A DNA stretch of 64,000 nt from Shewanella phaeophyticola (GTDB taxonomy: Bacteria; Pseudomonadota; Gammaproteobacteria; Enterobacterales; Shewanellaceae): NCBI RefSeq assembly GCF_025398315.1, contig NZ_JAODOQ010000001.1, positions 2,728,001 to 2,792,000 of the forward strand, given 5' to 3'. Under the pieces are notes generated by a model. The model was not told the DNA's origin and ran no database searches. It saw only the letters and a program-made list of their open reading frames with translations. Within the stretch, counting starts at the first letter, position 1, and every line of letters begins with the position of its first letter. Position numbers and translations under genes: made by a program. Below, piece by piece: positions 1 to 7,890 of the stretch.

Positions 1-687
1 ATTGAGTTAAGAGAAGTATATAAGGTATACGGAACTGGCCAAGCTAAAATGCAAGCTTTAGCAGGAGTCAATTTAACCATTAATCGTGGTGATTTTATTG
101 CCGTGATGGATTCCAGTGGCTCAGGTAAATCGACCTGTATGAATGTATTAGGTTGCCTAGATACTCCAACATCAGGTCAATATCTGTTTGATGGAATAGA
201 TGTCGGCACATTAAGTCGCGATCAATTAGCACTTTTAAGACGCAATTACCTTGGGTTTATCTTTCAGGGATTCAACTTACTCAATAGAACATCCGCATTA
301 GAAAATGTCGAATTACCGTTAATCTATCGAGGTTTGCCTGCAGGCGAGCGCAGTGAGCGAGCATTAAATGCATTAAATGTCGTGGGGTTGAGTGGTTGGG
401 CTCATCACACGCCAGGTGAATTGTCTGGTGGTCAACAGCAACGCGTGGCGATTGCACGAGCAATTGTGACTCAACCAGCGGTATTATTAGCAGACGAACC
501 AACCGGTAATCTAGATTCTTCCCGTAGCCGAGAAATCATGGAGTTATTAAGTTCATTTAATAGTGAGCTGGATATTACGGTTGTTATGGTCACTCACGAG
601 CCTGACATGGCCGCCTTTGCCAAACGACAGATCCACTTCCTCGATGGGCAGGTTGTCAGAGATGATGACAACGGAGGAGCTCACTAA
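1..687 (+). CDS. MacB/LolD-type ABC transporter ATP-binding protein, 5' end outside window
   Basis: The frame is open from base 1, about 16 codons before the first ATG at 49, so the true start lies upstream of the window. The protein carries a full ABC ATPase core: the signature LSGGQQQRVAIARA, a Walker B VLLADEPTGNLD and a switch His in MVTHEPDMA. This is the MacB/YknY/LolD class that powers an FtsX-like permease. The stop overlaps the permease ATG by one base (TAATG) behind a strong GGAGGAG ribosome site, so the two are translationally coupled. One oddity is that the Walker A reads MDSSGSGKST, with Asp where the family has Gly. The likely role is tripartite export with a periplasmic adaptor encoded upstream; the substrate is unknown. 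Confidence 0.9.
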   Translation: MELREVYKVYGTGQAKMQALAGVNLTINRGDFIAVMDSSGSGKSTCMNVLGCLDTPTSGQYLFDGIDVGTLSRDQLALLRRNYLGFIFQGFNLLNRTSALENVELPLIYRGLPAGERSERALNALNVVGLSGWAHHTPGELSGGQQQRVAIARAIVTQPAVLLADEPTGNLDSSRSREIMELLSSFNSELDITVVMVTHEPDMAAFAKRQIHFLDGQVVRDDDNGGAH

Positions 688-1892
688 TGTTATGGAATGC
701 GGTGTTACTGGCTATGCGAGAAATACGCCGTAATCTTATGCGCTCATTCCTCACTGTGTTAGGTATTGTTATCGGTGTTGCTGCGGTGATCATTATGGTC
801 ACCATTGGTGGCGGCGCAACCTTACAGGTGACAGAACAAGTCGCTAGTCTTGGCAGTAATCTGTTATTAGTCTCACCGGGACAGAGAATGGGGATGGGAC
901 AACGATCATCGGCATCAGCATTTCGTTTGGCTGATGCAGAGGCTATTGCTCGAGAGATTAACAATATCAATGCAGTCGCTCCCTCTTCATCGCAAGGTGC
1001 TACCGTGGTATACGGTAATGAAAACTGGAGCACCAGTATTATGGGCTCCACCAACCAGTTTTTTGTGGCTGGTAACTGGATTTTTGAATCTGGACGCGCA
1101 TTTACCCAAAGTGAATTACGCGCGGGTAAAGCCATATGCGTTATCGGCGAAAGCGTTCGTAAAGAATTGTTTGGTAGTCAAAATCCTTTAGGTCAAAAAA
1201 TTCGATTAGAAAAATTTTCATGTGAAATAATCGGGCTATTGAATGCAAAAGGACAGTCTACCATGGGGACGGATCAAGACGACTTAGTAGTGATACCCCT
1301 GCGAACTTTTCAGCGACGTTTATCCGGTAATCAAGATATTAAACTCATTCAAATTTCAGTTAACGATGGCCAGTCAACACAAAAAGTAAAACAAGCTATC
1401 GGCGAATTATTGCGTGAACGGCGCCATATCGCGACTAATGAAGAAGACGACTTTACCGTAATGGATATGAAAGAAATATCTAACATGTTAAGCGGTATCA
1501 CAAAAGTATTAACTACGTTATTGGGTGCTGTGGCAGCAGTGAGTTTATTGGTAGGCGGCATTGGTATTATGAATATCATGTTGGTATCAGTCACCGAACG
1601 CACGCGGGAAATTGGTATTCGTCTTGCTATTGGTGCCATGGAGCGGGAAGTACTGTTACAGTTTTTGGTCGAAGCGGTAATGTTGTCATCATTAGGCGGC
1701 ATTATTGGGATTATACTGGCATTAATTGGATCGGTTACGCTGGCAAACTTAATGGGAGTTCCCTTTGTATTTAATCTAATCATTGTCGCCATATCTTTTT
1801 TATTTTCAGCCGCTGTAGGCGTTATTTTTGGCTACTTCCCTGCTCGTAAGGCCGCACAACTCGATCCTATAGAAGCCTTACGCCATGAATAG
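687..1892 (+). CDS. MacB-type ABC transporter permease (FtsX domain)
   Basis: A 401-residue inner-membrane permease. One N-terminal membrane segment (about residues 20-42) is followed by a roughly 220-residue periplasmic MacB_PCD-like domain. A C-terminal FtsX domain has three membrane segments (about 270-295, 325-350, 360-380) and the typical TERTREIGIRLAIGA coupling-helix motif, ending near ARKAAQLDPIEALRHE. This is the split form of MacB, with ATPase and permease on separate chains. Family knowledge says such pairs use mechanical force to drive periplasmic export through a MacA-like adaptor and TolC. It is coupled to the ATPase gene upstream. The mobile-element region starts immediately downstream. 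Confidence 0.92.
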   Translation: MLWNAVLLAMREIRRNLMRSFLTVLGIVIGVAAVIIMVTIGGGATLQVTEQVASLGSNLLLVSPGQRMGMGQRSSASAFRLADAEAIAREINNINAVAPSSSQGATVVYGNENWSTSIMGSTNQFFVAGNWIFESGRAFTQSELRAGKAICVIGESVRKELFGSQNPLGQKIRLEKFSCEIIGLLNAKGQSTMGTDQDDLVVIPLRTFQRRLSGNQDIKLIQISVNDGQSTQKVKQAIGELLRERRHIATNEEDDFTVMDMKEISNMLSGITKVLTTLLGAVAAVSLLVGGIGIMNIMLVSVTERTREIGIRLAIGAMEREVLLQFLVEAVMLSSLGGIIGIILALIGSVTLANLMGVPFVFNLIIVAISFLFSAAVGVIFGYFPARKAAQLDPIEALRHE

Positions 1893-1944
1893 ACTTTTTA
1901 AAATATAGCCTATACAAACGACTGTGTTGGTACTGAAAACAATA

Positions 1945-2081
1945 CCACCCATTTCTTTAACAAATAACATAACTCGTTTTCATGACTTTGGCGAGGGTTA
2001 CGATCGATGTGAACAACTCATCAATTTTTATCGATATGGTTAAAATATTATCGTTAAATTAGTATTATTTGAAGTGGGTGG
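1945..2081. mobile_element. RAYT-derived non-autonomous element (REP/MITE-like), copy A
   Basis: A 137-bp element bounded by CCACCC (1945-1950) and GGGTGG (2076-2081). Its left 110 bases closely match the left ends of the two full RAYT elements at 4664-5928 and 7891-9153, including the stretches GGCGAGGGTTACG and ATATTATCGTTAAAT. The transposase gene and most of the right end are missing. It reads as an internally deleted derivative mobilised in trans. Confidence 0.75.
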
Positions 2082-2084
2082 CTA

Positions 2085-2225
2085 TGTATTATTATTATGA
2101 ATATGCCCATCGACTTTAGCCTGGTATAACTTACCGTAACCCACATTGGTATCATACACCCAGGTTCGCGTTTGTTGACCTGTTTGACTCGTTTGACGAC
2201 CCAGCCAACAATCTTGGGTATCTTA
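2085..2225 (-). pseudogene. Rhs/YD-repeat-like protein remnant
   Basis: The minus strand has a stop-free stretch of about 47 codons that starts just after an in-frame stop and ends at the edge of RAYT-derived copy A. The peptide contains TRTWVYDTNVGYGKLYQ, which resembles the repeat unit of Rhs/SpvB-type YD-repeat proteins. There is no start codon context, so this is a relic cut off by the mobile element. It lies 3' of the 213-residue ORF on the same strand, an arrangement found in decayed Rhs toxin/immunity loci. The identification is by eye and tentative. Confidence 0.35.
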
Positions 2226-2309
2226 ATTATTTTTTCTAAGTTTCCGAAAAGTGCGTGTACTTTTTCAATAAAGGATTGCTAGATATCTTTCGTTGGGAGT
2301 GCCTATCTA

Positions 2310-2951
2310 TTACAAGAAGGCCACCTTACGCTGTTGACTATCAAATAGGTTATTTACATGTTGCTGTGCAACACTAAACGCTTTGTCACTCAAATAATTA
2401 AGAGGGTAAAAACCCTTAATCGCTCCGTTAGCTATATCCTTAGGCTGCACTAGCCACTTAGTTTCTTCATTGGCAATCGAAGTAGAAGCACCTCCGAACA
2501 GTCCTTTTTTCACTCTATCTTCAGTTACTGGTAAATAATCATCACACAAAAATCTGCTATACCCGTATGTCACATTGCCAGTATCAGACAAATCACTGAA
2601 CAATTGAATTTCCTTTTTCAGCCCTTCATCAAAGCTTGTCAGGGCGGTAAATTCAAATACTGAAAAGTCAAGCTCTAGGTAAGAAAACACCTTATTAACA
2701 GCCAGTACAGTCCTACCTCTGGCATCAAAAATGTCTAAGCTCTCTAGCTCATCTAAACTTAGCTTTGCTATCTGCCGAAGCTCAGGTGTTGTATCAAGCA
2801 TTTCACCATAGTTCATAGAAAATTGCGCAACTTCAAACTCACTATAATGAATAAACGGATTAATCAAGCCTCTCACATCTATCGAGTCTTTACTCGTTGC
2901 TAAAAAATATACTTTAGTAACGTTATATTTAGTTTTATTTTTGAAAAACAT
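2310..2951 (-). CDS. hypothetical protein, possible immunity-type protein
   Basis: A 213-residue soluble protein with no signal peptide or membrane segment. It is acidic in the middle and has a C-terminal third around IKGFYPLNYLSDKAF. I do not recognise the family. Its base composition is AT-rich compared with the conserved genes to the right, which fits the accessory region. The only hint from context is the Rhs-like relic just downstream on the same strand, which makes an orphan immunity protein possible; that is inference only. The ATG at 2951 has no strong ribosome site. Confidence 0.55.
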   Translation of the reverse strand: MFFKNKTKYNVTKVYFLATSKDSIDVRGLINPFIHYSEFEVAQFSMNYGEMLDTTPELRQIAKLSLDELESLDIFDARGRTVLAVNKVFSYLELDFSVFEFTALTSFDEGLKKEIQLFSDLSDTGNVTYGYSRFLCDDYLPVTEDRVKKGLFGGASTSIANEETKWLVQPKDIANGAIKGFYPLNYLSDKAFSVAQQHVNNLFDSQQRKVAFL

Positions 2952-3061
2952 AATTGTTTACCAAACCACTTTTGAAGTTGAACAGCCCAATTATTCACAC
3001 TTACAGAACCAGAGATACCTTCGTTTCTCATCTTATTGGCGTTTCTTTGAATCAAAAAAAT

Positions 3062-3144
3062 TATAAAAAAATTAAGCCACCAAAAAATTAAGCCAACCAT
3101 TTCTTGAACATAACCACCAAAAAATTAAATAAAAAAATTAAGCC
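3062..3144. repeat. degenerate AAAAAATTAAGCC repeats abutting RAYT element B
   Basis: The motif AAAAAATTAAGCC(A/ACC) occurs about four times in 85 bases, near 3062, 3078, 3113 (degenerate) and 3132. The same AAAAAATTAAGCC string precedes the CCACCC end of RAYT element C at 7880-7896, where it is also doubled. The repeats may be extra copies of the element's outer end, or its target. Confidence 0.5.
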
Positions 3145-3164
3145 ATATATGGACGCTCCCGGTG

Positions 3165-3538
3165 AGTCAAGGCAATAATCTGCTCACCCAAAGCTTTTTG
3201 GCCTTAGTTTTCTATTTTATTACTTCACACTTATCGTTGCTTTTAATGTGCTCATTTACCGCTAGAAGCGGTTGTACTGCCATATATACGGGCTTAACAG
3301 TAAGCACTGCGCCCCTAATGAAATCCGTACCATTGCGCCTTTAATTGTAAAACACCTATGCGGATTAGGTTTACCCTATCCTTGGCCTATTCGGGCTAGC
3401 ACTGGTTGGACTGAGCCATTTCTTCATCGTTAACAACAACCTTGGTGAGTATTTAAAGTGCTATCTTGCGGCTCTTATCACCCAATCGGGTTATTTACCC
3501 TTGGCCAGACCGAGCTCTGCAAGATAGCGACAACAGTA
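3165..3538 (-). ncRNA. candidate bridge-RNA region of the IS110/IS1111 element
   Basis: About 375 bases between the transposase stop and the left IS end carry no plausible gene. In IS110-family elements the long non-coding end encodes the bridge RNA that pairs with donor and target DNA; in the IS1111 subgroup it lies 3' of the transposase. The placement fits, but I have not folded the sequence or matched guide loops, so this is a position-based suggestion. Confidence 0.25.
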
Positions 3539-4584
3539 TTAACAGGTACCATGATTGACTCCTTGGTGCGCAGAGTATTGCGGAGCATAAGGCACTTGTT
3601 TTTGCAATAAAATCCACATCAGTCTGGCGAGTCGATGAGCGGTAGCAACGACAGTTGTGCAGATGCTTTTTCGGCTTCTTAACTGCGTTATCCAACGGTT
3701 TAAATCATCTTGCTTTTTACTCGCATGACTGACGACGGTTCTGGCGCCATGAATAAGCTGTTTACGTAAGTAGCAGTCGCCTCGTTTGGTAATACTGCCA
3801 TTGACACTCTTGTTGCCTGAGGCGAATTGTTGTGGGGTTAATCCTAGCCAGACCGCCAGCTCTTTAGGGGTATTGAAAGCTTGGCCAGCGCCAATGGAAG
3901 CGGCAAACACTGAAGCGATAATAGAGTACAACACCTGGAATACTTAATAGGATTTTGCCATTAGGGTCTTGCTCGACCATTTGTTTTATCAGGCGGTTAA
4001 TTCGCTCTAATCGGGTACTCACAGTTTGATACTCATCCCAGAAATCATTGGCCATTAACTTGATGATAGGCCGCCGTGACTCATCGTTAATGATATCCCA
4101 CATGGCTCGCTCAAACGCACTGTGACCTTGCGGAAAACAAATACCGAAATCCACTAACACCCCACGAATTTGATTGGTGCAGGCGGTTCTTTGTTTTACC
4201 AAGCGCTCTCTGATGCGGTGCAGCATGAGTATCTCTTGCTGGGCTTCAGTTTTGATCGGCACGAAGCGAATGTTGAGCACTAAAACTGGCTTCATAAATC
4301 GCCATGGCATCATTTTTATCGTTCTTGCTGCCACGTACAAAGGGCGTGACATGTTGGGCGGGAATGAGCTTAACGTTATGCCCCATGGCAATAAACTTAC
4401 GGCTTCAATAATGGGAAGAATAACACGCCTCAAAGACCACATCACAGGCAGGCTGCTGCGACATAAACTCGCTCAACTGAGCGCGATTTAAGCGCTTGCT
4501 GAACACTTGCTTGGCGTGTTTATCCATCCCCAACACTTGAAAAACATTTTTTGCTAAATCAATCGAAATAGTGCTAACTTTCAT
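3539..4584 (-). pseudogene. IS110-family transposase, broken
   Basis: Three pieces join into one IS110 transposase of about 345 residues starting at the ATG at 4584. The N-terminal RuvC-like part (KVSTISIDLAKNVFQV) carries the first catalytic Asp and meets a TGA after SSHY where relatives have Trp. The reading resumes as KLIPAQHVTPFVRGSKNDKN, then shifts frame near 4280. The middle piece (FVPIKTEAQQEI to SIPGV) shifts again near 3930 into the C-terminal transposase_20 part (WLGLTPQQFASGNKSVNG), which contains the serine region. With one nonsense and two frameshift changes the copy should be inactive unless some are sequence errors. Confidence 0.85.
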
Positions 4585-4663
4585 GGTGGACGCTCCTTAA
4601 GTAACTGTATGGTTCAACATCAGTTTGGCGCATTGACGCCGTATTAGGGAGCGTCCATCTCAT

Positions 4664-5928
4664 CACCCATTATTTATAAAAGTAACTTAACTCTTTTTTA
4701 TGGCTTTGGCGAGGGTTACGATCGATGTACTCAACTCATCAACCTTTATCTAAATCTAAATAACTAAAATATTATCGTTAAATGAGTGGTTTATTCATCA
4801 TTTGCAGAATTCAACACAGCAGAGGACCTTGATATCAATCAAGCATAAGAAGAATTGTAATTTGATTGGGGATGATGACTTAAGCGCACAACCAACGCTG
4901 ACAATTTGCCGCGCCTTGTCGTCGTTTTCGCTCTAGATGTTCGCAATAGTCAGTTAATGCGGGTAAAGCTCCGACAGCGCCTTTAAATAACGCACCAAAT
5001 TCAGTGGTGATTTTAAGCCAATTCTCTGCAGGGATGTTTAATCTATTCAGTATGTCCTGACGACTTGAACTAATGGCACCACGCTTATCTTCTCTAATAA
5101 TCCGACCGGTATCTTCAACCAGTACAATGTAGTCTTTCACGCTGAACATGAGCCCGTTAGGCATATTGAGTCGCTCATTACCCACAAACGGTAATAGCTC
5201 AGGTGGTTGCTCGCCTTTCATTGCTGAATTGATACGGCGCTGAATACTGGTGTAATCTGAGGTTTCTGGGGTTGTTGCCATTTTGGCGCGGATAGGGTTT
5301 AAATCAACATAAGCCATACAGGCTAAAACTGCGACTTCATCAAGCAAAGCCTGAGACTTAAAGCGTCCTTCCCAGAAGCGACCTGTACATTTATCTTCTT
5401 TGTTGGCCATTCTGGCGATGGGCTCACTGAGTGAACGCATAAACCAACTGATATCAATTAAGCGCTTACGGTATTCAGTAATGCATTCATTAACCGTTTG
5501 AAGCTCAAATGAGTTAAGGTCTTCTTTCAGGTATTTGTGTGTGAGTAACGTGCCCTTAAAGCCTTTGTGCCATTGAATGAGCACTTCTTTATCTGACCAC
5601 TGTTTTGCTTTATCAGCATCGACTTTTATAACCACATGTAAGTGATTACTCATCACGGCATAAGCACAGATATCAATGGCAAAGATAGTCGCTAATTCTA
5701 GAATCCGGGAGTCGACCCACTCACGCCGATGCTCAAAGTTCTCACCAGTAGATTTATCGATTCCACATAAGAATGCCTTGCGCACTACACGAGAACAGCA
5801 GTGATAGTAAGGCGTATCTTCTAGGCTCACGATTGTCTGTCTTGGTCTGGCCATCTTTAATTACCCATTCTAGAAACGTAAATAAAGGGTAGTCGAGTGT
5901 TTATTATTTAACCAGCTGGAGTGGGTGG
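4664..5928 (-). mobile_element. RAYT (REP-associated Y1 transposase) element B
   Basis: A unit of about 1.27 kb bounded by CCACCC- and GGGTGG-type ends, with one internal Y1 transposase gene. Both flanks closely match element C (7891-9153), including about 180 bases downstream and 75 bases upstream of the gene. The left end is split from its AAGCCA outer part by the IS110-type insertion, so the complete element spans from about 3140 when the IS is included. Confidence 0.8.
4880..5854 (-). CDS. REP-associated tyrosine transposase (Y1_Tnp, IS200-like)
   Basis: A 324-residue Y1-type HUH nuclease. The HUH motif is seen in AVMSNHLHVVIKV. The family hallmarks CTGRFWEGRFKSQALLDE and AYVDLNPIRA follow in the middle, and a C-terminal extension lies beyond. 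Family members cut and join single-stranded DNA at REP-type hairpins and mobilise them. It is about 93-95% identical by eye to the second copy at 8102-9079, with a one-codon length difference (KEDLNSF against KEEDLNQF). The MARPRQ start follows the family's usual N-terminus. Confidence 0.9.
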   Translation of the reverse strand: MARPRQTIVSLEDTPYYHCCSRVVRKAFLCGIDKSTGENFEHRREWVDSRILELATIFAIDICAYAVMSNHLHVVIKVDADKAKQWSDKEVLIQWHKGFKGTLLTHKYLKEDLNSFELQTVNECITEYRKRLIDISWFMRSLSEPIARMANKEDKCTGRFWEGRFKSQALLDEVAVLACMAYVDLNPIRAKMATTPETSDYTSIQRRINSAMKGEQPPELLPFVGNERLNMPNGLMFSVKDYIVLVEDTGRIIREDKRGAISSSRQDILNRLNIPAENWLKITTEFGALFKGAVGALPALTDYCEHLERKRRQGAANCQRWLCA

Positions 5929-6128
5929 CTATGTATTCTTTCGGAATACAGTAAGCGTTAAGTAATAAGTATCAGAAAAAAGCAGGATTATATTCACTGA
6001 GAGATGGATGGATCGCAGTTCATTATCCTAACCAGAAAGCTAGTTAGGTGTTCTAAATGAACTGCCCTGTGCGGAGCCGCATGCAGGGTGGGGTGGGCGC
6101 TGGGGACTAGATACCTCCGGCTACCCAA
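5929..6128 (+). mobile_element. group II intron 3' fragment (domains V and VI)
   Basis: A domain V-like hairpin at 6065-6088 pairs CCCTG-TGCG with CGCA-TG-CAGGG around a GAGC tetraloop; the two-base TG bulge on the 3' side is typical of domain V. A second hairpin at about 6099-6120 and the closing CTACCCAAT match the usual domain VI and AY 3' terminus. The intron 5' part and reverse transcriptase gene are absent; the fragment begins at the edge of RAYT element B. Its 3' end lies directly on the attC core of the adjoining cassette. The intron subclass is not assigned. Confidence 0.6.
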
Positions 6129-6137
6129 TTATATTTA
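6128..6137 (-). other. attC core of cassette 0, interrupted by group II intron
   Basis: On the plus strand TTATATTTAC follows the intron end directly. The same ten bases form the cassette start on the minus strand at 6614-6605. The gene's TAA stop lies within this core. The remaining attC arm should have continued where the intron now is. Confidence 0.55.
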
Positions 6138-6596
6138 CTTTATACTTACAAAAGGTAATTGAGAAAAGCTTTTACCGTCCAATATTGTATCGTTAGCTTC
6201 AAACGATATGTTTATTATTTTACTCTCGACGAGACTAACTGCTACATATTTATAGCTTTCATAACCAATAGGAGCACCGGTCACTTTATAGATATAGTTA
6301 TTACAACCACTATCATTTGACGCATAAAAAGAATTCACAATAATATTTTCATGGAGCTGGCTAAGAGTTGCAGTATAACCAGCTATTCTTTCTGCTATCT
6401 CATCTTCTTTAATGCCATGAGAACGTAAATTATTAACTAGGTATTTAATATTGAACCTAGCAATGGGGTTCATAGGCTTTTTTAAGTCAAAAATAAAGTT
6501 TAGGTAAACGTCTGAGTTAGTCGCATCACAAGGTTCAGCTTTGACCTCAATGGGTAAAGAAAGAATAAAGAAAAATATAATTGAAAATTTCACCAA
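6135..6596 (-). CDS. cassette-borne secreted hypothetical protein
   Basis: A 153-residue protein with a clear signal peptide (MVKFSIIFFFILSLPIEVKA) and a mature domain with two Cys (PCDATNSD and DSGCNNY) that could form a disulfide. No recognised family. The ribosome site AAGGAGG precedes the ATG at 6596, 12 bases after the cassette's GTTATATT start. The stop codon falls inside the attC core, a classic cassette layout. AT content is high compared with the backbone genes. Function unknown. Confidence 0.7.
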   Translation of the reverse strand: MVKFSIIFFFILSLPIEVKAEPCDATNSDVYLNFIFDLKKPMNPIARFNIKYLVNNLRSHGIKEDEIAERIAGYTATLSQLHENIIVNSFYASNDSGCNNYIYKVTGAPIGYESYKYVAVSLVESKIINISFEANDTILDGKSFSQLPFVSIK

Positions 6597-6607
6597 GCCT
6601 CCTTGTA

Positions 6608-6640
6608 AATATAACGCCCGCCTCTAGGGAATCCCTAGAT
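6608..6640 (-). other. attC 3' end preceding cassette 0
   Basis: On the minus strand the sequence GAGGCGGGCGTTATATT resembles the 3' end of Vibrio-type attC repeats. It is preceded by the 17-base palindrome TCTAGGGA-A-TCCCTAGA (6623-6639). The other half of this attC is not clear. Confidence 0.4.
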
Positions 6641-6778
6641 AACTCTTTTAAATTTCAAAATAGTAGACAAGCATGGTGCTATTTGATCCAAGAGGGAACA
6701 GCCGTTGGTTTCCTCTTGGTCTGGTGTTGGCGAAGCGCCACGACGTTGGTGCCCGCAGGCTATAGCCTAAACACATTC

Positions 6779-6912
6779 ACTACACTATCGGTTGAAACGC
6801 GGTTAGCGAGTCGAGCATAGTGGCATTGCCTAATCCTTGCCCTGGTGCGACAGAGGTAAATTGACCTTGCTCGCCGTGTAATGCCATGTAATTAAGCAGT
6901 ACGGTTTCAACC
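6779..6912 (-). pseudogene. fragment: last 43 codons of a DUF1501-like gene
   Basis: These 134 bases match 12829-12962, the 3' end of the intact gene at 12830-14407, with four mismatches including the shared stop codon. All four differences are synonymous (ACC/ACT, GAT/GAC, TTA/CTA, ACT/ACC). The fragment therefore looks derived from a diverged but functional homologue rather than a decaying local duplicate. Together the two copies form direct repeats around 6913-12828. Confidence 0.85.
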
Positions 6913-6942
6913 TAACAGAAAACCATGCAACAGAAAACCATG

Positions 6943-6986
6943 CCACCCATTTCTTTATTTATTATTTAACCAGCTGGAGTGGGTGG
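6943..6986. mobile_element. minimal RAYT-derived element, copy D
   Basis: A 44-bp unit, CCACCC-ATTTCTTTATTTATTATTT-AACCAGCTGGAGT-GGGTGG, containing only the two outer ends of the RAYT elements. The right 30 bases match the right ends of B and C. It may be the smallest mobilisable form. Confidence 0.65.
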
Positions 6987-7050
6987 CCATGTACGGTCGA
7001 GAACCTAATTCTAGTATGTTGGTTTTTCTAAAATACACATTCATCATGGG

Positions 7051-7160
7051 CAACTAACTTTTCAATAACGGGCGCAGGCACGTGGGGCATAATGGCGAAG
7101 CCGCCCCGCGTGTATGCGTCCCAGCGAACGCAGTGAGTGAGATTATTGAGTTGTTATATC
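7051..7160 (-). other. attC site of the XRE-2TM cassette
   Basis: About 110 bases form a long imperfect hairpin. Outer arms CAACT...CAATAA and TTATTG-AGTTG pair, as do the inner arms CACGTGGGGC and GCCCCGCGTG. On the minus strand it begins AGCGATATAAC, the exact inverse of the cassette's first bases GTTATATCGCT at 7686-7676. Confidence 0.65.
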
Positions 7161-7165
7161 GCTAC

Positions 7166-7579
7166 TCACCAATATTTCTTCGTATCAATATAATGCTTCA
7201 TGTTAGAAAATATGTAAGCTAGAAGGAAAAATGCCGGCGTGGCAATTACGTCGGGGTTTATGAACCAAGTTAGTAGGCCCAAAAGCACCGTCATCATTTC
7301 TAACATAATAATTTGCTTTCTTGCTTTTACTCCCCAAAACGAAAACCTGACCCATAACGGCTCTTTGTTCCATTCATAAGATGTTTTGTCTATCACGATA
7401 ATTTCCTCTTGAAGTTTAGAAATGTCAATTTCAAACACAGAGGCAAGGGCTTTAAGAGATTCTATGCTGGCCTTGTTTCCACTTTCTATTCGTTGAATAG
7501 TTCTCGTACTCAAACCGCTTAACGTGGCAAGTTGTTCTTGTGACCAGTTTCGTTTTTCTCTAAGACGTTTGACTATCAT
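7166..7579 (-). CDS. cassette-borne XRE-family regulator with 2TM domain
   Basis: A 137-residue protein. Residues 3-55 form an HTH_3 domain (WSQEQLATLSGLSTRTIQRIE). The C-terminal part has two hydrophobic helices (about 93-108 and 114-128) matching a 2TM-type membrane anchor. It should be a membrane-tethered DNA-binding protein. Its stop codon is six bases from its attC site, which supports an integron cassette. The target genes are unknown. GAGCCC is a modest ribosome site before the ATG at 7579. Confidence 0.8.
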   Translation of the reverse strand: MIVKRLREKRNWSQEQLATLSGLSTRTIQRIESGNKASIESLKALASVFEIDISKLQEEIIVIDKTSYEWNKEPLWVRFSFWGVKARKQIIMLEMMTVLLGLLTWFINPDVIATPAFFLLAYIFSNMKHYIDTKKYW

Positions 7580-7679
7580 TTGGGCTCCTTACCAATGCGA
7601 GAGGAAACTATCCATGTTTTAATCGATTGTCGGTTACGAAATTCACACGACAGTGGGACGACAGGCGATGTTTACAGCG

Positions 7680-7734
7680 ATATAACAGCTTATTAAAGGC
7701 CAAATAAATTTAAAGTAGGCCGCTTAAGTTATTG
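7680..7734 (-). other. attC site preceding the XRE cassette
   Basis: A 55-base site. Outer cores ATAAC (7682-7686) and GTTAT (7728-7732) pair, and inner arms TTATTAAAGGCC and GGCCGCTTAA pair across a 16-base AT-rich loop. A sister site lies at 12233-12287. Confidence 0.6.
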
Positions 7735-7838
7735 ATTAGTATCATCCTACATTTGCTATATTATTGAAGTAAAGCAATTAATTATGTCTAACAGGCAAAA
7801 ACAAACCATGCTTGCACGTAAAGTAGAATTTGCCTTCA
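7680..7838. repeat. repeat copy 1 of a cassette-linked segment
   Basis: About 160 bases are alignable with 12233-12391, strongest in ACATTTGCTAT and TTGAAGTAAAGCAATTAATT. Each copy includes an attC and about 100 bases of the preceding unit without an obvious gene. Similarity fades to about 7866/12420. Confidence 0.7.
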
Positions 7839-7890
7839 CTTTACAAAAAACTAAAGATAACAAAAAAAAATTAAGCAAAAAAAAATTAAG

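Larger units (their letters stand above)
3150..4657 (-). mobile_element. IS110/IS1111-type insertion sequence, decayed
   Basis: An 11-bp perfect inverted repeat, TGGACGCTCCC (3150-3160) and GGGAGCGTCCA (4647-4657), brackets a broken IS110-family transposase gene. The region beyond the transposase 3' end is long and non-coding (about 380 bases), while the 5' flank is only 70 bases; this is the arrangement of the IS1111 subgroup. The flanks AAGCCA and CACCCA rejoin to give the intact left end of RAYT element B, so the IS landed inside that end. True IS tips may extend a few bases beyond the repeats. Confidence 0.75.

Noticed and set aside
2900..3344. Short ORFs between the unknown gene and the IS
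   Set aside because: They consist of translated AAAAAATTAAGCC repeats or the IS non-coding end.
6581..6820. Plus-strand ORF of 79 codons
   Set aside because: It overlaps attC sequence and the antisense of the DUF1501 fragment, with no ribosome site or family pattern.
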